Origin: Actinocrinis sp035605935
GTDB lineage: Bacteria > Actinomycetota > Actinomycetes > Streptomycetales > Catenulisporaceae
Direction of reading: 5' to 3'
Assembly (NCBI RefSeq): GCF_035605935.1
Contig: NZ_DATNGK010000302.1
Coordinates: 1-17,915 of the forward strand
DNA: 17,915 bases
The first letter of the stretch is position 1. The number at the start of each line of letters is the position of its first letter. The notes below the pieces were generated by a model that did not search any database, had not been told where the DNA came from, and saw only the letters and a list, made by a program, of their open reading frames with translations. A program made the translations under genes and the position numbers. Shown here piece by piece: positions 4,941 to 11,323 of the stretch.

Positions 4941-6344
4941 ATGAGCGTGGAAGCGGACGGCCTTGTCGGGCTTCCGGTGGTGGTCCTGGGGGCCGGCCCG
5001 GTGGGCTTGGCCGCGGCGGCGCATCTGGCCGAACGGGGCGTTGACTTCGTGGTGCTGGAGGCGGGCGGCGAAGTTGGGGCCTCGGTTCGTGAGTGGGGGC
5101 AGGTGCGGGTGTTCAGCCCGTGGCGATTCAACGTGGACGGCGCGGCGCGGCGGTTGTTGGCGGCCGAGGGGTGGCAGGAGCCTGACCCGGACGGGCTGCC
5201 GACGGGGCACGATCTGGTGGACGAGTACCTCGCCCCGCTGGCCAAGCTCCCGCGGATCGCGCCTTATGTGCGCCTGGGGCACCGGGTGACCGGCATCAGC
5301 CGGGCCGGGGTGGACCGGGTGCGCACCCGCGGCCGGGAGTCCGCTCCGTTCGTGGTGCGGGCGCGCAGCGACGCGGGTGTGGTGCAACTGCGCGCGCGGG
5401 CGGTGATTGACGCGTCGGGTACGTGGCGCACCCCGAACGCGCTGGGCTCGGGTGGCTTGCCCGCGCTTGGAGAGCCGGAGGCGGCCAGGTTCGTGAGCGC
5501 GGCGCTGCCGGACGTGCAGGGTGCGGACCGGGACGCGTTCGCGGGCAAGCGCACGCTCGTGGTCGGCGCGGGACATTCGGCGGCGAACACGCTGCTCGCC
5601 CTCGCGCAGCTGGCGCAGCAAGCGCCGGGGACCGAGGTGTTGTGGGCGATCCGCAGCACGGGGGCGCAGCGCACTTACGGCGGTCAGGACGCGGATGCGC
5701 TGCCCGCGCGCGGGGCGCTGGGCTCGCGGCTTCGCGCTCTGGTCGATTCGGGTCGCGTGGAGCTGCTGGCCGGGTTCGGCATCGACGCCCTCGCAGTGGC
5801 CGGGGACCGAGTGAGCGCGACGGCGGTCGACGGGCGCGCAGTGCTGGTGGACCGGATCGTGTCCGCGACCGGTTTTCGGCCCGATCACGCGATCGCCTCG
5901 GAGCTGCGGCTGGATCTGGACCCGGTGCTGGAGGCGAGCCGGGCGCTGGCGCCCCTGATTGACCCGAACGAGCACTCCTGCGGCACGGTGCCTCCGCACG
6001 GCGAGGCGGAGCTGGCGCATCCGGAGCCGGGGTATTACCTGGTGGGGATGAAGAGCTACGGGCGGGCGCCGACGTTCCTGATGGCCACCGGGTATGAGCA
6101 GGTGCGCAGTGTCGTGGCGTTCCTGGACGGGGACCTTGAGGCGGCTGCCGAGGTGCACCTGGAGCTGCCGGAGACCGGGGTGTGCAACAGCGACCCCGAC
6201 GCGTCACTTGGCACATCCGGCTGCTGCGGTGCCCCTGAACCTGCTTTCGCGGCGCGGGGCCCAGCGACCGGGATCGCGGGCGGTCTGCTCGCCGTGCCGC
6301 TGCCGCTGATCGAAGCGTCTCCGAGTGGATCTGGGTGCTGCTAA
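4941..6344 (+). CDS. ArsO-like FAD/NAD(P)-dependent monooxygenase/oxidoreductase
   Basis: A 467-residue flavoprotein. VVVLGAGPVGLAAAAHL (GAGPVG at 17-22) is the FAD Rossmann motif. TLVVGAGHSAANTLLAL (about 205-221) is the second, NAD(P)H-type motif. DASGTWRTPN and SATGFRPD are the linker motifs typical of flavin monooxygenases and thioredoxin-reductase-like proteins. From established knowledge, arsO in actinobacterial ars clusters encodes such a flavin monooxygenase next to arsR and arsC; the position here agrees. The C-terminus is special: Cys415, Cys428-Cys429 (SGCCGAP) and a terminal GSGCC (466-467) form a Cys-pair tail. Start: ATG 4941 with GAAGGG about 8 nt upstream; a GTG at 4932 is also in frame. 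Substrate (arsenite, an organoarsenical or a thiol) is unknown. Confidence 0.75.
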   Translation: MSVEADGLVGLPVVVLGAGPVGLAAAAHLAERGVDFVVLEAGGEVGASVREWGQVRVFSPWRFNVDGAARRLLAAEGWQEPDPDGLPTGHDLVDEYLAPLAKLPRIAPYVRLGHRVTGISRAGVDRVRTRGRESAPFVVRARSDAGVVQLRARAVIDASGTWRTPNALGSGGLPALGEPEAARFVSAALPDVQGADRDAFAGKRTLVVGAGHSAANTLLALAQLAQQAPGTEVLWAIRSTGAQRTYGGQDADALPARGALGSRLRALVDSGRVELLAGFGIDALAVAGDRVSATAVDGRAVLVDRIVSATGFRPDHAIASELRLDLDPVLEASRALAPLIDPNEHSCGTVPPHGEAELAHPEPGYYLVGMKSYGRAPTFLMATGYEQVRSVVAFLDGDLEAAAEVHLELPETGVCNSDPDASLGTSGCCGAPEPAFAARGPATGIAGGLLAVPLPLIEASPSGSGCC

Positions 6345-6386
6345 AAGCCCTGAGCGCAGCGCATTGCGACGGCGGTGACCGGGGTC

Positions 6387-6499
6387 GGAATGCGTGCGGC
6401 CCCGGACAGCGTCGCCAACCCGCCGTCACCATCGCCCGCGCCTTCACCGACACCTTCGCCGGTATCGCCCCTGGCTCGATCCTCGGGTTCGTCTGCTGA
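6387..6499 (+). pseudogene. Aquaporin (MIP family) remnant with frameshift at the NPA motif
   Basis: A short stretch resembles the NPA-loop region of the MIP channels found in ars operons. One frame reads APDSVANP (to 6421). A shift of one base leads to PAVTIARAFTDTFAGIAPGS (6419-6478) and LGFVC, then TGA at 6497-6499. The intact motif would be NPAVTIARAFTDTFAGIAP; here a single base is missing between NP and AV. No start, no other helices and no second NPA half are present. This is a fragment left by deletion between the flavoprotein and arsC. In complete loci such channels can provide an exit for arsenite, so this cluster seems to have lost that function here. Confidence 0.6.
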
Positions 6500-6597
6500 C
6501 CGACGAGATCGACCTGCTCGTCGCCAATCTGCTTGCCACCGACCTCAAGCCCGGGCGCACCGGCGACCGCACACCAAGACCCGAAGGACCCGACCCG

Positions 6598-7014
6598 ATG
6601 ACCGACACCAAGCCCAGCGTGCTGTTCGTCTGTGTACACAACGCCGGCCGCTCTCAGATGGCCGCCGGATTCCTCACCCATCTCGCCGGCGACAGAATCC
6701 AGGTGCGCTCCGCGGGATCCACCCCCGCCGAGCACGTCAATCCCGTCGCCGTCGACGCCATGCAAGAGGTCGGCATCGATATCTCCGCCGAGACTCCCAA
6801 GATCCTGACCATTGACGCCGTTCAGGCCAGCGATGTGTGCATCACCATGGGCTGCGGCGACACCTGCCCCGTCTTCCCCGGCAAGCGCTATCTCGACTGG
6901 ACCCTAGACGATCCCGCCGGCCAAGGCATCGAAGCCGTGCGCCCCATCCGCGACGAGATCGAGAAGCGCGTGCGCGCCTTGATCGACGAACTCCTGCCCG
7001 AGCACGCCGCCTGA
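6598..7014 (+). CDS. arsC: Arsenate reductase, LMW-PTP fold, actinobacterial mycothiol-type
   Basis: A 138-residue enzyme reducing As(V) to As(III) in the cytoplasm. The low-molecular-weight phosphatase P-loop CVHNAGRS (Cys12 through Ser19, CX5R) binds arsenate. The segment MGCGDTCPVFPGKRYLDW (about 82-99), then DDPAGQG and VRPIRDEI, is the pattern of actinobacterial ArsC proteins which, as known for Corynebacterium ArsC1/ArsC2, use mycothiol and mycoredoxin. A longer open frame upstream (from 6394) has no coding character and overlaps the aquaporin remnant. ATG 6598 is preceded by GAAGGA (about 6582-6587). It is probably transcribed with the upstream arsO-like gene, but a 250-bp gap of decayed DNA separates them. 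Confidence 0.9.
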   Translation: MTDTKPSVLFVCVHNAGRSQMAAGFLTHLAGDRIQVRSAGSTPAEHVNPVAVDAMQEVGIDISAETPKILTIDAVQASDVCITMGCGDTCPVFPGKRYLDWTLDDPAGQGIEAVRPIRDEIEKRVRALIDELLPEHAA

Positions 7015-7033
7015 CCAGGACCGATCTCCGTCA

Positions 7034-7066
7034 CGTGACCATCGCCGTCCGACCAACCTGGTCACG
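7034..7066 (+). terminator. Inverted repeat after arsC
   Basis: CGTGACCA (7034-7041) and TGGTCACG (7059-7066) form a perfect 8-bp stem with a 17-nt loop, 20 bases past the arsC stop. No T-tract follows, so it may be a terminator or a protein-binding dyad. Confidence 0.35.
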
Positions 7067-7193
7067 AAGAAACTCTGGTGTGGCGGGAGTAGATTTTTCC
7101 TTGCGGTTCGGGTAGAGTTCCTGGTGTTGAGAGAGTACGAAGTCTGGTGGGCGTGGCAGACATGAACTGCCCGCAGCAGTCAGATGGGCAAGA

Positions 7194-7539
7194 CGGCCGC
7201 CAGCAGGATCGGCGGTCGGCACGTGACAGTTCCGAAGCGCCGAAGCCGGGAGCAAGTAGCCCGGCCTCGGCGGGACTGATCGTGCGGGACAGAAAGAAAT
7301 CCGAGGAGAAGGGAAGGAGCGCACCGTCAAGATCGCCCGCCCCGGTGCTCAGTGGCCGGGCGGTTGCCGCAGCCCCCGCAATGAAAGGTGGTCTTCGGTC
7401 ACGCTTACGCGATCCCCGCAGCACCCCGGACGTTCCGGACGCAAGACGCTGCGGGTACGAAGTGCCGGCTGTTCCTTCTAAAGCCGGTAGATGGTGTTTT
7501 CCACAACCCCTGGGCCCCGGTGCTACAGCGCCGGGGCCC
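7194..7539 (+). ncRNA. Candidate structured RNA / leader upstream of merR
   Basis: The 544-bp gap between arsC and merR is packed with strong hairpins in series. (a) CGGCCGCC 7194-7201 / GGCGGTCG 7211-7218. (b) CGCCGA 7238-7243 and GCCGGG 7245-7250 / CCCGGC 7260-7265 and TCGGCG 7267-7272: 12 bp with one internal mismatch. (c) A bulged stem near 7337-7363. (d) CCCGCAGC 7415-7422 / GCTGCGGG 7448-7455, enclosing CCGGA 7426-7430 / TCCGG 7434-7438. (e) TGCCGGCT 7463-7470 / AGCCGGTA 7482-7489. (f) A 12-bp stem 7512-7539 with loop TACA followed by TCTT. No good ORF fits. The last hairpin ends 10 nt before the merR Shine-Dalgarno, so this is either an independent small RNA or an attenuator-type leader. 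I could not match it to a known RNA family. Confidence 0.4.
7512..7539 (+). terminator. Strong terminator/attenuator hairpin just before merR
   Basis: GGGCCCCGG (7512-7520) pairs perfectly with CCGGGGCCC (7531-7539), and the inner TGC/GCG extends the stem to 12 bp (one G-U) around a TACA loop. A short pyrimidine run TCTT follows. It is the strongest terminator-like element in the interval, and its position immediately before a gene start suggests attenuation. Confidence 0.55.
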
Positions 7540-7558
7540 TCTTAAGCGTGAGGTGAGA

Positions 7559-7903
7559 TTGCAGAGCGACCCGCACAGCGCGGCTGAGAAGTTCGACGAC
7601 GAGGACTACCCCGCCTACAGCATGGGCCGGGCCGCGGAGATCCTCGGGGTGAGCCCCGCGTTCCTGCGCAGCCTGGACGAGGCGAAACTGATCGCCCCGC
7701 AGCGCTCGAACGGCGGGCACCGGCGCTACTCGCGCTACCAACTGCGCCTGGCTGCCCGGGCTCGCCAGCTGGTGGATCAGGGCACGGCGCTGGAATCAGC
7801 GTGCCGCATCATCATCCTGGAAGACCAACTCGAAGAAGCACTGCGCCTTAACGAGGAACTACGCCGTTCCCCGTCCGGGGCGCGCCCGGCTGACGGTGCC
7901 TGA
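7559..7903 (+). CDS. MerR-type helix-turn-helix regulator, short form
   Basis: A protein of about 114 residues with a MerR-like DNA-binding domain: YSMGRAAEILGVSPAFLRSL, then DEAKLIAPQRSNGGHRRYSR (the HTH and wing with the typical GGHRRYS) and a short helical tail ILEDQLEEALRLNEELRR that can form the dimer coiled coil. There is no C-terminal effector domain, so no small-molecule ligand is implied. Start choice: TTG 7559 has GAGG (7550-7553) five nt upstream within an extended GAGGTGAG. GTG 7553 and ATG 7622 are in-frame alternatives. It stands directly upstream of the csp and helicase genes, an arrangement I recall from other actinomycetes, which suggests control of cold-shock genes. Its own message seems to be preceded by the hairpin-rich leader. 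Confidence 0.8.
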   Translation: MQSDPHSAAEKFDDEDYPAYSMGRAAEILGVSPAFLRSLDEAKLIAPQRSNGGHRRYSRYQLRLAARARQLVDQGTALESACRIIILEDQLEEALRLNEELRRSPSGARPADGA

Positions 7904-7972
7904 GCCGCAGAACGACACCTGCGTCCGGCTCTGCCGGTCCATCCTCGCAAGGCACACCGCGGATCGACGCGT

Positions 7973-8000
7973 ACGGCGGCGGAAAATCTGCCGCCGCCGT
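7973..8000 (+). terminator. Terminator hairpin after merR
   Basis: ACGGCGGCGG (7973-7982) and CCGCCGCCGT (7991-8000) form a perfect 10-bp G/C-rich stem with loop AAAATCTG, 70 bases past the merR stop. It lacks a T-run, which is usual for actinobacterial terminators. Confidence 0.5.
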
Positions 8001-8082
8001 TACAGAAATGCCCCTGGCGTGAGAGCAGTCTTTTCCGCCGGGTGACCGGAGAATCGAGGCGCCGTGCGCACCCCGGCGCTCC

Positions 8083-8255
8083 GTGATATTGTGGTATTCC
8101 AGTTGCAGTTGTGGTTCCCAAATTCCAAACGCCTCGCCACCTTGGGTGGCGATAGTGCTTTTGTATTTCCCGGTTTTTCCGGACGGGGCAATCATCGCGG
8201 CGACACAGTGTTCGCACAGTGCGGACCCTGAGCACTGCCCCGAAGGAGATATGAC
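8083..8255 (+). promoter_or_regulatory. AT-rich leader of the canonical csp gene
   Basis: This interval drops sharply in GC compared with its flanks and should hold the csp promoter and a long 5' untranslated region, as in classical cspA genes. It contains a perfect 7-bp hairpin CGCCACC (8135-8141) / GGTGGCG (8145-8151) with a 3-nt loop. A long-range helix GGGGCA (8185-8190) / TGCCCC (8236-8241) ends just before the Shine-Dalgarno. A direct repeat CACAGTG occurs at 8204-8210 and 8215-8221. A short ORF (ATG 8251, seven codons) overlaps the csp start out of frame. Exact -35/-10 boxes are not clear. Confidence 0.5.
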
Positions 8256-8459
8256 ATGGCTACCGGCACCGTGAAGTGGTTCAACGCGGAAAAGGGCTTC
8301 GGCTTCATCGAGCAGGACGGCGGCGGCCCCGACGTCTTCGCCCACTTCTCGAACATCGCCGCCCAGGGCTACCGCGAGCTGCGCGAAGGCCAGAAAGTGA
8401 CCTTCGAGGTCACGCAGGGCCAGAAGGGCCCGCAGGCGGAGAACATCGTTCCTGCCTGA
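8256..8459 (+). CDS. Cold-shock protein, CspA family
   Basis: A 67-residue protein that is a textbook cold-shock domain: MATGTVKWFNAEKGFGFIEQ with RNP1 KGFGFI (13-18), RNP2 DVFAHFS (26-32), and the C-terminal VTFEVTQGQKGPQAENI. It is an RNA chaperone that melts secondary structure and is usually among the most abundant small proteins in actinomycetes. AAGGAG (8243-8248) lies seven nt before ATG 8256. The gene has its own long AT-rich leader and a strong terminator, so it is probably monocistronic. It serves as an internal reference for the divergent csp at 2350. Confidence 0.97.
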   Translation: MATGTVKWFNAEKGFGFIEQDGGGPDVFAHFSNIAAQGYRELREGQKVTFEVTQGQKGPQAENIVPA

Positions 8460-8467
8460 TGCGCGCC

Positions 8468-8500
8468 CAGGCCGGGGCCGCCCAGGCGGGCCCCGGCCTG
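8468..8500 (+). terminator. Intrinsic terminator of csp
   Basis: CAGGCCGGGGCC (8468-8479) and GGCCCCGGCCTG (8489-8500) form a perfect 12-bp stem, followed by TTCCTTCTC. It starts eight bases after the csp stop codon. Confidence 0.8.
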
Positions 8501-8563
8501 TTCCTTCTCAGGTCAAACCACCGCTATCTCAGGCCGGCTAGCCCCGCGTCCACGCGAGCGACA

Positions 8564-8577
8564 CGGCCGTACGGCCG
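8564..8577. repeat. Perfect 14-bp palindrome
   Basis: CGGCCGTACGGCCG is its own reverse complement. It lies between the csp terminator and the helicase leader and could be an operator for a dimeric regulator of the helicase gene. Confidence 0.5.
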
Positions 8578-8653
8578 CAGTCCCGCACCGGGAACTTCCG
8601 TCGGCCCCCTGGCGACGGTACGTCACCACACCACGTATGCGCGGTGGATGCCG

Positions 8654-8785
8654 ATCGCCCTTCGGGCGATTCCTGCGCTCCACCCGATATCCATATTTTC
8701 ATTTTCATCGGTCCGCTCTTGAGGCTCTCCTGCGCGCGACCAATGGCGGGAATTCCTCGGCGTACCGCGTCGAGGAAGGTTTTAT
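8654..8785 (+). promoter_or_regulatory. Leader region of the DEAD-box helicase gene
   Basis: A 7-bp hairpin ATCGCCC-TTC-GGGCGAT (8654-8670; also readable as a UUCG tetraloop) is followed by an AT-rich patch (about 8690-8710, containing ATATCCATATTTTCATTTTC) that probably holds the promoter. About 80 nt of leader end in GAGGAAGG (8773-8780), a good Shine-Dalgarno five nt before ATG 8786. A long leader would suit cold-induced expression; that is inferred. Confidence 0.4.
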
Positions 8786-10297
8786 ATGAATCAAGCCGCC
8801 CGCACGAACGGCCATTCTTCCCGTGCTCGAACCAGCGGCTCCGGCAGCCTTTCCGGAGGCCTCAGCCGCGATGGTTACCGCACCTCGGCCCGCTCCGGCG
8901 GTGCCGCGCGCCGTCCGGCGGCGCCGCAGGGTGAGTTCGCCCTACCGGTCACCGTGACCCCGGCCCTACCGGCCGCGGAGACTTTCGCCGCGCTGAAGCT
9001 GCCCGCCCCGCTGCTCGCGGAACTCCTCCACCAGGGCATCACGGTTCCCTTCCCGATCCAGGCAGCCACGCTGCCGAACGCACTGGCCGGCCGGGACCTG
9101 CTGGGACGCGGCCGCACCGGCTCAGGCAAGACGCTCGCGTTCGGGTTGGCGCTGCTCGCCCGCACCGCCGGCCAGCGCGCCGAACCCCGCCAGCCACTGG
9201 CGCTCGTCCTCGTCCCGACCCGGGAGTTGGCCCAGCAGGTCACCGACGCCCTCGCCCCCTATGCCAGGCCCCTGCACCTGCGCCTGGCCACGCTCGTCGG
9301 CGGCATGTCGATCGGCCGCCAAGCCAATGCGCTGCGGGACGGCGCCGAGGTCGTCGTGGCCACACCGGGACGCCTCAAGGACCTGATCAACCGAGGCCAG
9401 TGCCGGCTGGACCGAGTCGCCATCACCGTGCTGGACGAGGCCGACCAGATGGCCGACATGGGCTTCCTGCCCCAGATCACCGAACTGCTCAACCAGGTGC
9501 GGCCGGACGGACAGCGCATGCTCTTCTCGGCCACGCTGGACCGCAACATCGACCAGCTGGTCCGGCGCTACCTGTCCGACCCCGTCGTGCACTCCGTGGA
9601 CCCCTCAGCGGGCGCGGTCACCGCGATGCAACACCACATCCTGCACGTGCGCGACGCCGAAAAGCACGCCACCGTCACGGAAATCGCCGCTCGCCAGGGC
9701 CGGGTGCTGATGTTCCTGGACACCAAACACGCCGTCGACAAACTCACCCGCCACCTGCTCGACAGTGGTGTGCGCGCAGGCGCCCTGCACGGCGGCAAGT
9801 CCCAGCCGCAGCGCACCGGCACCCTGGCGCAGTTCAAGAGCGGCCATGTCACGGTACTGGTGGCCACCAACGTCGCGGCCCGCGGCATTCACATCGACAA
9901 CCTCGACCTCGTCGTCAATGTCGACCCGCCCAGCGATCACAAGGATTACCTGCACCGCGGCGGTCGCACCGCCCGCGCCGGCGAGTCCGGCAGCGTCGTG
10001 ACCCTCGTACTGCCCAACCAGCGGCGCGACATCAGCCGCCTGATCGCCGCTGCCGGTATCACTGCGCAGACCACCGCGGTCAGCCCCGGCCAGGCCGAGC
10101 TGACCCGGATCACCGGCGCGCGGACGCCCTCCGGCGTTCCCGTCGCCATCAGCTCCCCGACAGCGCAACGCCCCCAGCGCGGCACCTCCCCTGCCCCCCG
10201 GCAGCGCAACCGCTCCGCCCAAGACCGCCACTCCACGCAGAACCGCGCCCGAACCACCACCTCGGCGGGACGCTCCTTCTCAGCCGCGGCGGCGTAG
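8786..10297 (+). CDS. DEAD-box ATP-dependent RNA helicase
   Basis: A 503-residue helicase that unwinds RNA using ATP. All core motifs are visible: Q motif region TFAALKLPAPLLAELLHQGI to PFPIQAATLP, motif I GRTGSGKT (about 109-116), Ia PTRELAQQV, Ib ATPGRL, motif II LDEAD (about 214-218), motif III SAT, motif IV VLMFLDTKHA, motif V VLVATNVAARGIHID (Asn where Asp is usual), and motif VI HRGGRTARAG. A 65-residue Ser/Gly/Arg-rich N-terminal extension and a basic, low-complexity C-terminal tail (about 440-503, many Arg, Gln, Thr) are probably RNA-binding. The gene follows csp and is followed 67 bp later by a small companion gene. Together with csp it points to removal of RNA structure at low temperature or in ribosome assembly. 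Confidence 0.95.
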   Translation: MNQAARTNGHSSRARTSGSGSLSGGLSRDGYRTSARSGGAARRPAAPQGEFALPVTVTPALPAAETFAALKLPAPLLAELLHQGITVPFPIQAATLPNALAGRDLLGRGRTGSGKTLAFGLALLARTAGQRAEPRQPLALVLVPTRELAQQVTDALAPYARPLHLRLATLVGGMSIGRQANALRDGAEVVVATPGRLKDLINRGQCRLDRVAITVLDEADQMADMGFLPQITELLNQVRPDGQRMLFSATLDRNIDQLVRRYLSDPVVHSVDPSAGAVTAMQHHILHVRDAEKHATVTEIAARQGRVLMFLDTKHAVDKLTRHLLDSGVRAGALHGGKSQPQRTGTLAQFKSGHVTVLVATNVAARGIHIDNLDLVVNVDPPSDHKDYLHRGGRTARAGESGSVVTLVLPNQRRDISRLIAAAGITAQTTAVSPGQAELTRITGARTPSGVPVAISSPTAQRPQRGTSPAPRQRNRSAQDRHSTQNRARTTTSAGRSFSAAAA

Positions 10298-10364
10298 CTG
10301 CCGCAGGGTCCGCACCGCAAATCCACCCGGCATCCGGCTTGGCCCCCGATCCATACGAGGTCTC

Positions 10365-10667
10365 ATGCGCTGCATCATCGCCCGCTTCCCCTTCAACCTG
10401 ACCAAGACGGACGTGCAGACGCTCATGCACGACGTCAAGCCCGAACCCGTCACCGGCGCGGCCGTGATCATCGGCCGCCGCCACTACCCCGCCAAGCAGG
10501 TGGGCGAAATCATCACCCGACAGGACCGCCGCGACTTCACCGCCGACGAGGTGACCCGCGCCCTCAGCCGCCTCGGCTTCACCTGCACCCCCGCCACAGT
10601 GCCCGCGTCAACCACCGCCTCCGGCTCTCTGCAGGCCGCATCAAAGCTATTCGACGCCCTCAGCTGA
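10365..10667 (+). CDS. Small conserved helicase-companion protein, function unknown
   Basis: A 100-residue protein beginning MRCIIARFPFNLTKTDVQTL and containing EPVTGAAVIIGRRHYPAKQV, then GEIITRQDRRDFTADEVTRA and LSRLGFTC. I recall similar small proteins next to DEAD-box helicase genes in Streptomyces and relatives, but no characterised function. GAGG (10357-10360) precedes ATG 10365 at a short distance, and the 67-bp gap after the helicase holds no terminator, so the two are probably co-transcribed. The predicted alpha/beta content and the IGRR basic patch would allow nucleic-acid or helicase binding, but that is a guess. The last 25 residues (Ser/Thr/Ala-rich) seem specific to this copy. 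Confidence 0.75.
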   Translation: MRCIIARFPFNLTKTDVQTLMHDVKPEPVTGAAVIIGRRHYPAKQVGEIITRQDRRDFTADEVTRALSRLGFTCTPATVPASTTASGSLQAASKLFDALS

Positions 10668-10669
10668 AC

Positions 10670-10800
10670 GATCGCTACGGCGATCCAGAAGGGTAGCCAC
10701 GGGCGGCAATCGTGCGGTGGTTTTGCGATTGGGATCGCGGAGAGCCGCCGGTGGCGTAAACCGGGCGTAGGCTTCGGAAGGCAGCCGCGTGATCGGCTGC
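10670..10800 (+). terminator. Two hairpins downstream of the helicase operon
   Basis: GATCGC-TACG-GCGATC (10670-10685) begins three bases after the stop codon. A stronger GCAGCCG (10781-10787) / CGGCTGC (10794-10800) with a 6-nt loop follows. Neither has a T-run. The rest of the gap up to 10933 shows no gene in either strand. Confidence 0.35.
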
Positions 10801-10933
10801 GTCGGTGTTCGTGTCGACTGCTTCGGCGAGTGGTCGGGACGGCCGGGTTTGGGGTTTCGACCGGCCTGATCGTGCGGCTCAGTTCGGCGCAGGTTCGTAG
10901 TTCGACAGTTCCCGACGACAGGAGATCGCGAGC

Positions 10934-11269
10934 ATGGCGCGAAGCAGCGGTATACGCGGGCACAGGATCGGTGCGGGCCCCAGGGGAGAGGACGAGCGCG
11001 GCAACACGGCGGCGCGAGTCGAGGTGTCCTTCTGGTGCGAGGCAGGCCATGTGACGCGGCCGTGCTTCGCGCAGGAGGCGGTTGTTCCGCTGGAGTGGGA
11101 GTGCTCAGGCTGCGGATTGCCCGCGGGTCGGGATCGTGACAACCCTCCGCTGCGGGTTCCGGTGGCGCCCTACAAGACGCACCTGGCCTACGTCCGAGAG
11201 CGGCGCAGCGACGCGGAGGGCGAGATTCTGCTGGCGGAGGCGCTGGCCAAGCTGCGCGCGACCGCCTGA
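10934..11269 (+). CDS. RbpA-family RNA polymerase-binding protein (paralogue)
   Basis: A 111-residue RbpA-like protein. RbpA binds the RNA polymerase beta prime subunit and group I/II sigma factors and stabilises open complexes in actinobacteria. Visible parts: a basic N-terminal tail with RGHRIGAG, a core domain from about residue 28 with Cys35-x3-His39 and Cys57-x2-Cys60 (the zinc-binding arrangement known from Streptomyces RbpA), a basic linker VAPYKTHLAYV, and the sigma-interacting helix RERRSDAEGEILLAEALAKL. The canonical linker is closer to TPARTHWDMLLERR, so this copy is diverged, and I expect a standard rbpA elsewhere in the genome. CAGGAGA precedes ATG 10934 by eight nt. It stands alone and could tune transcription under stress or cold. 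Confidence 0.85.
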   Translation: MARSSGIRGHRIGAGPRGEDERGNTAARVEVSFWCEAGHVTRPCFAQEAVVPLEWECSGCGLPAGRDRDNPPLRVPVAPYKTHLAYVRERRSDAEGEILLAEALAKLRATA

Positions 11270-11323
11270 CAAGCTCTGGTCCGGCCGACTCCCAGTCTCC
11301 GAGGGGTCGCGCCGGACTGGAAC

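Noticed and set aside
4665..6158. Very long open frame on the minus strand continuing upstream of arsR
   Set aside because: It is antisense to the ArsO-like gene, is Arg/Pro/His-rich like typical high-GC shadow translation, and has no domain; only the last 128 codons are arsR.
5296..6765. 489-codon minus-strand frame
   Set aside because: Low-complexity Arg/Pro/Ser translation opposite the flavoprotein gene, with no motif or Shine-Dalgarno.
7415..7489. Resemblance to a c-di-GMP (GEMM) or TPP riboswitch (GGACGCAAGACGC, GGGTACGAAGTGCCGG)
   Set aside because: Only short stretches agree; the required second-half motifs and the order of stems of either riboswitch are not present.
7147..7545. 132-codon plus-strand frame before merR
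   Set aside because: Its codons run through all the hairpins including the terminator-like stem at 7512-7539; the composition is low-complexity and no family is recognised.
8251..8274. Seven-codon ORF overlapping the csp start
   Set aside because: Its ATG is only two bases from the Shine-Dalgarno, while the csp ATG at 8256 has ideal spacing; probably chance.
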